NCBI RefSeq assembly: GCF_017968845.1
Contig: NZ_CP072876.1
Span: 1,054,001-1,118,000 of the forward strand
Length of the DNA: 64,000 nt
Reading direction: 5' to 3'
DNA from: Microbacterium sp. NIBRBAC000506063
GTDB taxonomy: Bacteria; Actinomycetota; Actinomycetes; Actinomycetales; Microbacteriaceae
Shown here: piece by piece, positions 42,455-52,179 of the stretch
Numbering within the stretch: the stretch's first letter is position 1
Layout of the letters: each line of letters opens with the position of its first letter
Position numbers and translations under genes: made by a program
The notes under the pieces: generated by a model
What the model was told of the DNA's origin: nothing
Databases searched by the model: none
Seen by the model: the letters and a program-made list of their open reading frames with translations, nothing else

Positions 42455-43570
42455 ATGCACATGGGCAGCACCACAACAGAACGGACGATCGACACCGGAG
42501 TCTTCCTCCCGGTCGGCAATGGAGGATGGATCATCTCGACGACCACTCCGGACGTTCCCGCCACCTACGGATACAACCGGGAGGTCACCCGGCTGGCGGA
42601 GGAACTGGGATTCGACTTCGCACTGAGCATGGCGAAGTGGCGGGGATACGGCGGTCCCTCACAGCACTGGGACTACACGATCGAGTCCTTGTCGACGATG
42701 GGCGCGCTCGCCGAGGCGACGGAGCGGATCAAGCTCTGGGGCACCGTGCACACGATGGTGTGGCACCCCGCCGTCGTGGCGAAGATGGTGGCGACGCTCG
42801 ACCAGGTCTCGGGAGGGCGCGTCGGCCTCAACCTCGTCTCCGGCTCCAATCCCTTCGATCAGGGGCAGATGGGTCTGTGGAAGGACATCGGTCACGCCGA
42901 ACGCTACGCACTCGCAGAGGAGTGGATCACCGTCGCCAAGCGGCTCTGGAGCGAGGATCGCGTCGACCACAGCGGCACGCACTTCACGCTCGAGGACTGC
43001 GTGTCCCGGCCGAAGCCGAGCGCCATGCCGACCATCATCTCGGCGGGCACCTCCGACACCGGGCTCGAGTTCGCCATCCGCAACTGCGACGTGTGCTTCG
43101 TGAGCGGAAGCGACGATCAGACGCTGCGCCAGATGGGCGAGCGGGTGAGGCGCATCTCCGCCGAGGTCGGGAAGGAGGCGAAGATCTACGCGCTGTTCAT
43201 GGTCATCCCCGGGGCGACGGACGAAGAGGCGCGAGAGCGCGTGATGCGCTACGACGCGGGCGTCGACGTCGAGGCGATCGAGCGACAGGCCTATGAGTAC
43301 TCCACCGACGTCAAGGAGAACTCGATGCGGACGAAGAACCTCCAGCGCCTCGAGGATCCGCGGGCGGTGTCGCGGTCGGCGGTCGTCGGATCGCCGGAGT
43401 CGATCGCAGAGCAGCTCGCCACGCTCATCCACGCCGCCCCGCTCGACGGGGTCACGCTCACCTTCCCCGATTTCATCGGCGACCTGCGCACCTTCGGTGA
43501 GGAGGTCGTGCCGCGGCTGCGCGATCACGGCATCGTCACCGGCGCCGAGAAGCTCAAGGTCGCACAGTGA
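42455..43570 (+). CDS. RutA-like flavin-dependent monooxygenase 2
   Basis: 371 residues, intact. Strong RutA-type pattern: TGVFLPVGNGGWIISTTTP, FDFALSMAKWRGYGGPSQHW, LWGTVHTMVWHPAVVAKMVA, GGRVGLNLVSGSNPFDQGQM, PTIISAGTSDTGLEFAIRNC, LFMVIPGATDEEARE and DFIGDLRTFGEEVVP. RutA opens uracil using FMN-peroxide and O2. The downstream RidA-like and flavin-reductase genes overlap by four bases each, giving a RutA-RutC-RutF-like operon. The substrate is likely a pyrimidine-like ring or amide but not proven. Confidence 0.85.
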   Translation: MHMGSTTTERTIDTGVFLPVGNGGWIISTTTPDVPATYGYNREVTRLAEELGFDFALSMAKWRGYGGPSQHWDYTIESLSTMGALAEATERIKLWGTVHTMVWHPAVVAKMVATLDQVSGGRVGLNLVSGSNPFDQGQMGLWKDIGHAERYALAEEWITVAKRLWSEDRVDHSGTHFTLEDCVSRPKPSAMPTIISAGTSDTGLEFAIRNCDVCFVSGSDDQTLRQMGERVRRISAEVGKEAKIYALFMVIPGATDEEARERVMRYDAGVDVEAIERQAYEYSTDVKENSMRTKNLQRLEDPRAVSRSAVVGSPESIAEQLATLIHAAPLDGVTLTFPDFIGDLRTFGEEVVPRLRDHGIVTGAEKLKVAQ

Positions 43571-43983
43571 GCGGGCGACGTCACATCGATCCGGTCGCGC
43601 TGCGGAAGACCCCCGGCTACACGCACGCGGTCGTCGCCGAGGGCACTCAGGTGCATCTCACCGGCCAGGTGGCCTGGGATCTCGAGGGCAAGGTCGTCGG
43701 CGTCGGCGACATCGACCGGCAGCTGGAGCAGACCTGGTCGAACCTGCGCGCGCTCGTGGAGGCGGTCGGCGCCACGATGGACGACGTCGTCAAGCTCACC
43801 ACGTACGCGGTGCGTCGCGAGGACATGCCCGCGATCGGTGCCGCGAAGAGGGCCCAGTTCGCCGCCGAGCGGATGCCGGCGAGCACGCTCGTCTTCGTCG
43901 CGGGCCTCGCCGACCCCGATCTGCTCGTCGAGATCGAAGCCATCGTCGTCCTATCCGATTCAGCACTGGAGAACGAATCATGA
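43567..43983 (+). CDS. RidA/RutC-family protein lacking the catalytic Arg
   Basis: 138 residues. YjgF/YER057c/UK114 fold: HLTGQVAWDLEGKVVGVGDI, QTWSNLRALVEAVGATMDDV, and MPASTLVFVAGLADPDLLVE. The usual Arg of the P-A-R motif that handles imines is Ser here, so it is not a standard enamine/imine deaminase. In Rut pathways the RutC member acts on an aminoacrylate intermediate. The GTG start overlaps the monooxygenase stop (GTGA) and the end overlaps the flavin reductase ATG. Confidence 0.85.
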   Translation: MSGRRHIDPVALRKTPGYTHAVVAEGTQVHLTGQVAWDLEGKVVGVGDIDRQLEQTWSNLRALVEAVGATMDDVVKLTTYAVRREDMPAIGAAKRAQFAAERMPASTLVFVAGLADPDLLVEIEAIVVLSDSALENES

Positions 43984-44489
43984 ACCACGCCCCCGACCTC
44001 GTCGCCGTCGATCCGTCGACCCTGCGCAACGCCTTCGCGCAGTTCCCCTCGGGTGTCGCCGCGCTCATCGGGCAGGCCGGCGGACAGACCCATGTCATGG
44101 TCGCCTCCTCCTTCGCGGTGGGGGTTTCCCTGGAGCCCGCCCTCGCGATGTTCGCCGTCCAGCGCAGCTCCACGACGTGGCCGGATCTCGCCAAGGCCGA
44201 CCGGATCGGCGTCTCCGTGCTCAGCGACATCCATGCGCCGATCTGTCGTCAGCTCGCGGGACGGGACAAGGACCGACGGCTGAGCGGCGTCGCCCATGAG
44301 CGCCGTCCCGGGGGCGCGATCGTGCTGCCCGAGGCGAGCCTTCGGATGGACTGCCGTGTCTACGCGACCCATCCTGCGGGGGATCACGACGTGGTGATCC
44401 TGGAGGTGCTGGCGGTCCAGTTCGACGACGAGTGCGAGCCCCTGATCTGGCACCGCTCCGCGTTCAGAGCGCTTGCGCAGGCTTCCTGA
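43980..44489 (+). CDS. Flavin reductase-like domain protein (RutF-like)
   Basis: 169 residues. Flavin-reductase domain: LRNAFAQFPSGVAALIGQAG, VMVASSFAVGVSLEPALAMF, then SSTTWPDLAKADRIGVSVLS. It should supply reduced FMN to the two monooxygenases of this locus. It is the last gene of the rightward operon; the ATG overlaps the RidA-like stop, and the 3' end overlaps the convergent GntR gene by 26 bp. No damage is seen. Confidence 0.88.
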   Translation: MNHAPDLVAVDPSTLRNAFAQFPSGVAALIGQAGGQTHVMVASSFAVGVSLEPALAMFAVQRSSTTWPDLAKADRIGVSVLSDIHAPICRQLAGRDKDRRLSGVAHERRPGGAIVLPEASLRMDCRVYATHPAGDHDVVILEVLAVQFDDECEPLIWHRSAFRALAQAS

Positions 44490-45201
44490 CCGGAGACTCC
44501 ACGGACTGCTTGAGCAGCATCCCCTCGACGACCTCCCATGTGGGCCTGCGGTGCTCGATGAGGTGCGCGGAGATCTGGGCGGCGTCGCGGCGCTTGATCG
44601 CCTCGATGATGAGACGGTGTTCGTGGATGCCTTCCCAGAGGCGTCGCGGAACCGCGTTGAGCGCGGCGTTGAGGATGAGCTGCGAGGTGCTGTTCAGCGA
44701 GACGATGAAGGAGTTCACGCGCTCGGAGTGCGTCGCCTCGCTGAGCAGGCTGTGGAAGCGGGAGTTGAGCTTCGCGTAGTCGTTCGGATTCTCCTCGATC
44801 TGCTGCTGCACCGTTTCGAGGGCCGCGATGTCCTCCTCGGTGGCGCGGAGCACGAGCAGCTCGGCCATGACCTGGCTGCAGGCGTTGAGAAGGAGGTGGA
44901 CGTCCTGGAACTCCTCCAGGGTGATCCCGGTGACCACCGCGCCCTTGTGGGCATCCATTCGGATGAGGCCCTCTGAGGCCAGATCCCGCAGCGCTTCGCG
45001 CACGGGGGTGACGCTCACCTCGAGGCGTCGCGCGATCTCGGTCTGCAGAAGCTTCGAGTTCGGCGGGAACACCCCGGAGACGATCGCGTTGCGCAGTGCG
45101 TTGCGCACCCGTTCGTGCACGGTCCGTCCGCGTGCGGTGTCAAGCGAGGGGAGCTGCTCGAGCTGATGGGCGATGTCGGTGGGTATGGCGCCGGCGTTCA
45201 T
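44464..45201 (-). CDS. GntR-family regulator, FadR (FCD) subfamily
   Basis: 245 residues from ATG 45201 (MNAGAIPTDIAHQLEQLPSL); a TTG at 45246 would add 15. N-terminal wHTH: LRNAIVSGVFPPNSKLLQTE, then VSVTPVREALRDLASEGLI. The C-terminal FCD domain binds the effector with metal ligands visible as the His of NSRFHSLLSEATHS and HEHRLIIEAI. It sits between the monooxygenase operon and the amidohydrolase/transport genes, so it probably controls the whole locus. Confidence 0.88.
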   Translation of the reverse strand: MNAGAIPTDIAHQLEQLPSLDTARGRTVHERVRNALRNAIVSGVFPPNSKLLQTEIARRLEVSVTPVREALRDLASEGLIRMDAHKGAVVTGITLEEFQDVHLLLNACSQVMAELLVLRATEEDIAALETVQQQIEENPNDYAKLNSRFHSLLSEATHSERVNSFIVSLNSTSQLILNAALNAVPRRLWEGIHEHRLIIEAIKRRDAAQISAHLIEHRRPTWEVVEGMLLKQSVESPVRKPAQAL

Positions 45202-45292
45202 GCCTTGTCCAATCTGCTGCGACGCCTGATGTGCGTGCGACGTCAATACATTCGACTTTACCTTTTATGGTCGCCTTGTCCACCACTCCGCG

Positions 45293-46609
45293 TCAATGCC
45301 TGCTCATCGCGAAGCGCCGCTGGGCTCTCTTCAGTGCGGATGCGGCTTCGAGGGCGACCTCGTTCTCGTCCACCTTCGTCAGGCGTCGTCCGGACATCAC
45401 CACCTCGCCGTTGATGATGCTCGTGTCGACGTCGGCGCCGCTCGTGCCGAGCACGAAGTAGTCGAGCACCATGGCATGGTTCGTCCGGTCCAGGAGTGCG
45501 TACTTCACCTGGTCGACGTCCACCAGGACGAGGTCGGCGCGCTTCCCGGGTGCGAGCACGCCGGCGTCGAGGCCGAGCGCGGCGGCGCCGTTGCGCGTCG
45601 CCATCGTGAGAGCGGTCTTGTTCCGGGTGGCGGTGATGTCCTGAACGGTCGCGCGATGGAGGAAGGTCGCCCAGCGCATCACCTCGAACAGGTCGAAGCC
45701 GAGACCGGCGTCCGATCCGAGGCCGACGTTGATGCCCGCGTGCCGGTAGTCGTTGAGGCGCGCGATGCCGTTGGCGAGGAGGGAGTTCGATGCCGGGTTG
45801 TGCGAGATGTGCGTCCCGGTCTCGGCGATCATCCCGATCTCGGAGTCGTCGAGCTGAACCGCGTGGGCGGCGATGACATCCGTTCCGAGGAAGCCGAGCT
45901 CGTAGGCGAGCTGCGTGGGGCGCTTGCCGAAACGGGAGAGGGCATCCTCCACCTCGGACATCGACTCGTTGAGGTGGATGTGGATGAGCATGCCGAGTTC
46001 GCTCGCCGCCTCGCGGACCTCCGTGAGGAGCTCGGGGCTCGCGCAGGGGAGCCACTCGACCCCCATCGCCACTCGCACGAGACCGTCTTCGTCCCGGGCG
46101 ACGTCGTGGAACGCGCGGATGTTGTCCGCCACGGTGTCGATTCCGGTCTCCGGAGTGGCGATCTCGTTCGAGAGCACGGCGCGCATGCCCACCTCGCGGG
46201 CGGCCCTGGCCCGCGCCGGCGTCTGCACGTACATGTCGTTCACGGTGGTCGTGCCGCTCTTGATCGACTCGGAGTAGCACGCCAGCGAGGCCCAGTAGGC
46301 GTCCTCGTCGCTGAGCGATCCGATGTACGGGTACCAGTTCTGGAAGAGCATCTCCCACATCGGCGCCCGCTCCTCCGGCTCGCCCGCGGTCTTGCCGAGA
46401 TCGACGTGGTAGTGCAGGTTGACGAGCCCGGGGGCGACGATGCGCCGACTCGCGTCGATCACCCGGTCGTCGGGCAGGGCCACCAGCTCGGAGGCCGGCC
46501 CGATCCAGGTGATGCGCGAGCCCTCGATCACGATGCTGCCATCGCTGTAGAAGGGGTTCGCCGGGTCTTCGGTGAGAATCGCGCCGTTGACTATGACCGT
46601 TCTGGACAA
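45293..46609 (-). CDS. Amidohydrolase (cytosine/guanine deaminase and chlorohydrolase-like)
   Basis: 438 residues from TTG at 46609, which has GGAGGAG five bases upstream. Metal-dependent TIM-barrel hydrolase: HxH in LVNLHYHVDL, HIHLNES (His and Glu), ITAHAVQ-type AAHAVQLDD, and the late Asp of VGLGSDAG. Close relatives deaminate or dechlorinate purines, pyrimidines or s-triazines, or are S-adenosylhomocysteine/8-oxoguanine deaminases. Here it is divergent from an ABC importer and near RutA-like oxygenases, suggesting deamination or hydrolysis of an N-heterocycle. No damage is seen. Confidence 0.85.
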   Translation of the reverse strand: MSRTVIVNGAILTEDPANPFYSDGSIVIEGSRITWIGPASELVALPDDRVIDASRRIVAPGLVNLHYHVDLGKTAGEPEERAPMWEMLFQNWYPYIGSLSDEDAYWASLACYSESIKSGTTTVNDMYVQTPARARAAREVGMRAVLSNEIATPETGIDTVADNIRAFHDVARDEDGLVRVAMGVEWLPCASPELLTEVREAASELGMLIHIHLNESMSEVEDALSRFGKRPTQLAYELGFLGTDVIAAHAVQLDDSEIGMIAETGTHISHNPASNSLLANGIARLNDYRHAGINVGLGSDAGLGFDLFEVMRWATFLHRATVQDITATRNKTALTMATRNGAAALGLDAGVLAPGKRADLVLVDVDQVKYALLDRTNHAMVLDYFVLGTSGADVDTSIINGEVVMSGRRLTKVDENEVALEAASALKRAQRRFAMSRH

Positions 46610-46647
46610 GGTCTCCTCCGTAGCATCCTGGGTGAAATGGATTGTGC

Positions 46648-46659
46648 AAAATCGAAGAT
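46648..46659. promoter_or_regulatory. AAAATCGAAGAT, candidate regulator half-site
   Basis: Resembles the AAATTCGAATTT palindrome at 42355 and lies 39 bp upstream of the amidohydrolase start. Supported only by similarity and position. Confidence 0.25.
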
Positions 46660-46780
46660 ATCACCTCGGAGTCGCGAGCAGAGGAGAGGATCCTCGGCGG
46701 GAGAGGCCCGAAACATCCCGCTAACACAGTCTTCTCGTCCTGTTTACGGGCGGTGGTGGGTTCCGTGGAAATCAACATAT

Positions 46781-46790
46781 AAATTCGAAA
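46781..46790. promoter_or_regulatory. AAATTCGAAA, candidate regulator site
   Basis: Shares nine of the bases of the palindrome at 42355 and lies 41 bp upstream of the first permease gene, in an AT-rich stretch. Confidence 0.3.
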
Positions 46791-46830
46791 GTGCATTGCA
46801 CCCCGATGGAAAGACAGCTACGGAGACAGA

Positions 46831-47861
46831 ATGTCCGGTTCTTGGATAGTCGTGAAACGCATCCTCTGGGTGTTTCCGGTTGCCTTCGGAGTCGTGACCC
46901 TCACGTTCTTCCTCGCGCGCATCTTCGGCGGCGATCCCGTGGATCAGTATCTGCCCGTCGACGCCGATGACCAACTCCGCGCCACGGTGCGCAGGGAGCT
47001 CGGACTGGACAAGCCCATCTGGGACCAGTACATCGGCTATCTCCTCGGAATCCTCCAGGGCGACTTCGGCACATCGTTCGAGACGCGCAAGTCGGTGACC
47101 TCCGATCTCCTGCTCCGGATGCCCGCGACGATCGAGCTCGCGATCTGGGGCCTGACGATCGGTGTCATCCTCGGCCTGGTCCTCGGCGTGATCGGCGCGG
47201 CGAAGAAGGACGGGTTCGCCGATCAGATCGTCCGCGGCGTCGTGATCGGCGGGATGTCGATCCCCTCCTTCTGGATCGGCCTGGTCCTGATCTTCTTCTT
47301 CGCCGTGGTCCTGCAGGTCATGCCCGGACCGGTGGGCCGGCTCCCCATCGGCATGAGTCCGCCGCAGGGGATCACCGGCCTGTACGTCCTCGACTCCCTC
47401 CTCGTCGGAGACTGGTCCCGCTTCTGGCTCTCGGTCCAGCACCTCATGCTCCCGGCGATCACGCTGGGCATCGGGATCATGGCGCCCATCGCGCGCGTCA
47501 CGCGGACGGGCATGGTGGAGGCCCTCCAGTCCGACTACACCCGCACGGCCGTCGCGATGGGATACCCGCGGCACCGGATCCTCTTCCGGTACTCCCTCAA
47601 GAACGCGATGCTGCCCGTGATCACGATGCTCGGCGAGGTGCTCGCGTTCGCGATCGGCGGCGCGCTGCTCGTCGAGGCGGTGTTCGCCTGGCCGGGACTG
47701 GGAGCCTATGCGCTCCACGCGATCAACAAGTTCGACTTCGGGGCGCTGCAGGGATTCGTCGTCTACACGGCGCTCATCTACGTCTTCGCCTATCTCCTGG
47801 TCGACCTTCTCTACATGGCGGCGGATCCACGTACACGCACCGGACTCAAGGGGCGCGATGA
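46831..47861 (+). CDS. ABC transporter permease, DppB/OppB type
   Basis: About 343 residues, six membrane segments, starting VVKRILWVFPVAFGVVTLTF with FFLARIFGGDP and the family loop LGLDKPIWDQYIGYLLGILQ GDFGTSF. The EAA motif region (YTRTAVAMGYPRHRILFRYS LKNAM) contacts the ATPases. An indel in the GGGG at 47850-47853 hides the stop: restored, TGA is at 47859-47861, overlapping the next permease (ATGA). Without correction the two permeases read as one long frame. First gene of the importer operon. Confidence 0.88.
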
Positions 47862-48750
47862 GCAGCGAGGTGATCAAGATCGCGAAGAACGCGGCAGTGA
47901 CGACATCGGCCAGTCCCGCACGGACGAAGGGCCCCGACGGTCATCCCGGTGGAACCCTTCGCTCCTCGGCGGGATCGGGGTGCTCGGCGTGTATGCCGTG
48001 CTCGGGCCATCGGCCTGTTCTGGACCCCGTACCCCCGGGAGCCAGCGGCACCGGACCCTCCTTCGCCCCGCCGAGCGCAGAGCATCTCTTCGGGACCGAC
48101 CGGCTCGGCAGGGACATCGCCTCCATGGTCTGGGCGGCCACCCCCTCGACCTGGGCATCGTCATCACGGCCGTGCTCGCCGCGTTCGCGATCGGAACCGT
48201 CATCGGCACGCTCGCCGGCTTCTACGGCAGCGGGCTGGACACGCTCATCACCCGGCTCCTGGAGGTGCTGCAGTCCTTCCCCGCACTGCTGCTCGCCCTC
48301 CTCGTCGTGCAGGTGATCGGGCCCGGATTCGCCAACGTGGTGATGGTGCTCGTCCTCATCGGCGTCGCCAACTACATCCGGCTCGCGCGCGCCGAGGTCC
48401 TCAGCAAGAAGACCATGCAGTACACGGAGGCGGCCAAGCTCGCCGGGGCGAGCCCGCTGCAGGTCGCATTCCTGCACATCCTCCCCAACAGCTGGGGTCC
48501 TCTGATCGCCTACAGCTCCGTCAACGCGGCGTGGTCGGTGCTGATCGTGGCGAGCCTCGGCTTCCTCGGCGTCGGGCTCCCGCCGGGAACGCCGGAGTGG
48601 GGTTCGCTGATCGCCCAGGGGCAGACGGCGATCACCTCGGGTCTGTGGTGGGTCTCCCTGTTCCCCGGTCTGGCGATCGTGGGCCTGGCCACGGGGTTCT
48701 ATCTGCTCGGCGACGGACTCACCGAGCTCACGGATCCGAGGAGGCGATGA
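47858..48750 (+). CDS. ABC transporter permease, DppC/OppC type (frameshifted)
   Basis: About 298 residues. MSSEVIKIAKNAAVTTSASP, then after indels RWNPSLLGGIGVLGVYAVL, AIGLFWTPY, and the signature HLFGTDRLGRDIASMVWAA. The second half is intact: IVITAVLAAFAIGTVIGTLA, LLEVLQSFPALLLALLVVQV, the EAA loop YTEAAKLAGASPLQVAFLHI LPNSW, and TPEWGSLIAQGQ. At least four frame breaks lie between 47925 and 48140. It overlaps both neighbours by four bases. Confidence 0.85.
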
Positions 48751-49550
48751 CCGTGGACGATGATGTGGTGCTCCGGGTGAGGGAGCTGCGCGGACGCTTC
48801 GACGGACAGGAGCACGACACCCTCCACGACGTCGGCTTCGACGTGCGATCGGGCAGGATCACCGCGATCGTGGGCGAGACCGGAAGCGGCAAGTCGCTGA
48901 CCGGGCTGTGCGCACTGGGCATCCAGCCCGCCAGCTTCCGCGTGCTCCAGGGTTCGATCGACTTCATGGGCGTCGAGCTCCTCGGCGCCCCCGGATCCGT
49001 GATGCGCTCGATAAGAGGTCGGCGGATCGCCATGGTGTTCCAGGATGCGCGCACGGCGCTCAACCCGGTCTTCACGGTCGGAGCGCAGCTCGCAGAGGCC
49101 TATCGGGCCCACACGGGGGCGTCCCCGCGGGAGGCGGCCGCCGAGGCGGTGTCCGCCCTGGAGCGGGTCAGGATCAACGACCCCGCCCGCCGCGCCAAGC
49201 AGTATCCGCACGAGTTCTCGGGCGGCATGGCGCAGCGGGTGATGATCGCGATGGGCCTGATCTGCGCGCCCGAGCTGGTCATCCTCGACGAGCCGACGAC
49301 CGGGTTGGACGTGACGATCCAGGCGGGCATCATGGACCTCCTCGCGGAACTGGCCGAGGGCGGCATGACCGCGATCCTCATCACCCACGATCTCGGGGTC
49401 GTCGCGGAGACCTGCGACGACGTGGTCGTGATGCGCGAGGGAAGGGTCGTGGAGACCGGGAGCGCGAAGCAGATCTTCACGGCGGCCCGGGACGAGTACA
49501 CGATCGCCCTCCTCGAGGCGAGCCGTGCGATCGAGGATGTGGTGGCATGA
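48747..49550 (+). CDS. ABC transporter ATPase, DppD/OppD type
   Basis: 267 residues, intact. Walker A GETGSGKS, Q-loop MVFQDARTALNPVFTVG, signature FSGGMAQRV, Walker B LVILDEPTTGLDVT and the switch His ITHDLGVVAE. It energises import with the next ATPase. The C terminus is short and lacks the oligopeptide-type Cys cluster of some OppD proteins. It overlaps the permease stop and the next gene (ATGA at both ends). Confidence 0.93.
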   Translation: MTVDDDVVLRVRELRGRFDGQEHDTLHDVGFDVRSGRITAIVGETGSGKSLTGLCALGIQPASFRVLQGSIDFMGVELLGAPGSVMRSIRGRRIAMVFQDARTALNPVFTVGAQLAEAYRAHTGASPREAAAEAVSALERVRINDPARRAKQYPHEFSGGMAQRVMIAMGLICAPELVILDEPTTGLDVTIQAGIMDLLAELAEGGMTAILITHDLGVVAETCDDVVVMREGRVVETGSAKQIFTAARDEYTIALLEASRAIEDVVA

Positions 49551-50370
49551 AACCGGCGCTCGAAGTGAAGGATCTCGTGAAGGTCTACGGCGGCGGGCTC
49601 AGGAAGAGCACCGCGGTCACGGCCCTGGACGGCGTCAGCCTCGAGGTCCACCGCGGCAGGACCACCGCCATCGTCGGCGAGAGCGGATCGGGCAAGTCCA
49701 CGCTCGCGAAGTGCATCCTCGGTCTCGCCGAGCCGACCTCGGGAACGATCGAGATCGAGGGACTCGACCCGATCAAGCGGGGTCAGCATGTGCCGATCAA
49801 CCTGTATCGCACCGTGCAGATGGTCTTCCAGGACCCCCACGCCTCCCTCAACCCGCGGATGACCGTGGGGCGATCGTGGGAGAGCCCCTGAAGCGGCATC
49901 TGCACATGAGACCCGCTGCGCGCCGCGCACGCGTGGCGGAGCTGCTCGAGCTCGTCCGGCTCGAGCCCTCGCACGCCGAACGCTATCCGCATCAGCTCAG
50001 CGGCGGGCAGCGACAGCGCGTCGGCATCGCCAGGGCGCTGGCTCCCAACCCGAAGGTCCTGGTCCTGGATGAGCCGACCTCCTCCCTGGACGTCTCCGTT
50101 CGACAGCACGTCCTCGACCTGCTCGTCGACATCCAGCGACAGCTCTCGCTCGGATACATCTTCATCAGCCACGATCTGGCCGTGGTGCGCCGCCTGGCCG
50201 ATCACGTGCACGTGATGCACAGAGGAAAGGTCGTCGAGTCCGCGACGGCCGAGGAGGTCTTCAGCAATCCGCAGCACGAGTACACGAGGGCGTTGCTCGA
50301 CGCGATCCCGATTCCGCAGTGGCGGGAGTCTCGACGCCGCCACCGCATCGCCGCAGAGACGGCCCCGTAG
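49547..50370 (+). CDS. ABC transporter ATPase, DppF/OppF type (frameshifted)
   Basis: About 274 residues. Walker A GESGSGKSTLAKCILGL, Q-loop MVFQDPHASLNPRMTVG, signature LSGGQRQRVGIARALAPNP, Walker B VLVLDEPTSSLDVS, switch ISHDLAVVRRLAD, and the late EVFSNPQHEYTRALLDAIP motif of the peptide/nickel class. One base is missing near 49874. It pairs with the preceding ATPase in a heterodimer. Confidence 0.92.
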
Positions 50371-50427
50371 TCCCGTCTCCGTGTCACCACCCCTGCAACC
50401 GAGTACCGAACCCAAGAAGGAGTGTCA

Positions 50428-52091
50428 ATGAGCACCACATCACGAAACCGGCGGCTGTACGCCGGCGTGGCGGGCGCAACGTTCGTCGCCCTCGCACTGG
50501 TCTCCTGTGCGCAGTCGCCGAACGAGGATCCGGCGGAGACCGACCCGAGCGAGAGCCGCACCGAGGTCGTCGTCGCATGGACCGGCGACATCAACAGCAT
50601 GGACCCGCCGAACAACCCGATCGAGTGGAACCGCGAGCTGTCGTTCGCCACCTACGAGACCCTCGTCAATCACGAGTTCGTCGAGTCCGAGGCCGGATCC
50701 CTCGTCTGGATGGGTCTGGATGTCGCGCCGGGCCTGGCCGACTCCTGGGAGATCGACGGGCCCACCGTCACCTTCCATCTCAACGAGGACGCGGTCTTCT
50801 ACCCGAGCGGGAACCCCGTCACCGCGGAGGACGTCTACTGGTCCTTCGACCGGGCGCTCGAGCACCCCGGCGGCTACGGCCTCTTCAACTTCAACCTCGC
50901 CGGAATCTTCAGCGCACCCGACCAGATCGAGGTCATCGACGACAAGACGGTCTCGATCACCTTCCAGAACTCGTCCGGCGACCCGCTGCTGCTGCCGTTC
51001 TCGGTCACCTCGCTCCGATTCCCCCACTTCGGGATCATCGACTCGGTCGCGGCTCAGGAGCACGCCACGCCGGAGGACCCCTGGGCGGTCTCCTACCTCG
51101 ACTGGAACACCCTCGGCTCGGGCGCGTACTACGTCGCGGAGCGCAAGGAGAACGAGGAGATCATCTTCGAGGCCGTGCCGGACTACTACCGCGGTCAGCC
51201 CGCGGTGACCCGCGTCGTCGCCACGATCAGCGCGAACGCCGACCTCGTCGCCCTCATGAAGAGCGGCGCCGTCGACATCGCTCGCGCCGGCCTGAGCAAT
51301 CAGCAGCTCGATGAGCTCGAGGCCAGCGGATTCACGGTCCTCACCGAGGCGGTGCCGAACATCGTCCGGCTCGCGCTGGCAATGGACGACGAGCGCCTCG
51401 CCGATCCTCTCGTGCGAAAGGCGATCGCGTACGCCATCCCCTACGAGCAGATCAACAACGTCGTGTACTCTGGCCGAGGCGAGAAGGCCGAGTCGATCGT
51501 CAACCCGCTCTCCCCGGATTCGTCGAGACGTGGGCGCAGTACGACTACGACCTCGCCGAGGCGCAGAGCCTCCTCGAGGAGGCTGGCGTCTCGTCCCTGG
51601 AGCTGCCGGTGTTCTACGACATCGGCATGGTCGGCCTGGAGGACATCGCACTGCTCATGCAGGAGTCCTTCGCCGAGATCGGGATCACGCTCGAACTCAT
51701 CGGGCAGCCGACTACGCAGCTGGCCGCCGATCGACTCGCCCGCATCCAGGGAGAGGACTCCCCGCAGACCGGGCTCTTCCTCTCGCAGAGCACGATCTGG
51801 CTCGACGACCCCGACCCGACGATCGACAGTGCGGTGAAGTCGACTGGCTCGTTCAACTGGTCGCGGTACGACAACCCCCAGGTCGATGCGCTGCACCTCG
51901 ACAACCGCTTCAACCAGGACTTCGACGCTCGGGCGGACGCCTACGCGGAGATCCAGGAGATCCTCGCGGAGGAGGTCCCGCTCATCCCGATGATCGTTAC
52001 AGGGCGTTCCGCCGTCGTCGCACCGGGGCTCGAAGGCTTCGCCTTCACCCCCGACGTGATGACACGGTACAACCTGCTCGAGTGGAAGTAA
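50428..52091 (+). CDS. ABC transporter substrate-binding lipoprotein, SBP family 5 (frameshifted)
   Basis: About 554 residues. The signal ends VALALVSC, a lipobox, so Cys24-like becomes the lipidated N terminus. Family 5 marks: LADSWEIDGPTVTFHLNEDA, NPVTAEDVYWSFDRAL, GAYYVAERKENEEIIFEAVP DYY, LVRKAIAYAIPYEQI, and IQEILAEEVPLIPMI. The ATG at 50428 has AAGGAG six bases upstream; one base is missing near 51522. The family takes peptides, nickel, glutathione, and also other amides, so the ligand may be a non-peptide substrate. Confidence 0.9.
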
Positions 52092-52103
52092 CGGTATGAA
52101 CGC

Positions 52104-52143
52104 AGGGTGCCGGTGGACAGGGGAAGCCCTTCACCGGCACCCT
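52104..52143 (+). terminator. Perfect stem-loop after the binding-protein gene
   Basis: AGGGTGCCGGTG (52104-52115) and CACCGGCACCCT (52132-52143) pair over 12 bp, 12 bases after the stop codon. There is no U-tract. It probably limits transcription into the FMN reductase gene or protects the mRNA end. Confidence 0.6.
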
Positions 52144-52179
52144 CCCCGTGTCGGAGATCGCTGAAAGGAACAGCACACC

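Noticed and set aside
46831..48750. A single 639-residue fused permease
   Set aside because: It arises from an indel at the junction; restoring one base gives a stop overlapping a second start (ATGA), as at all other junctions of this operon, and the N-terminal part of the second permease lies in other frames.
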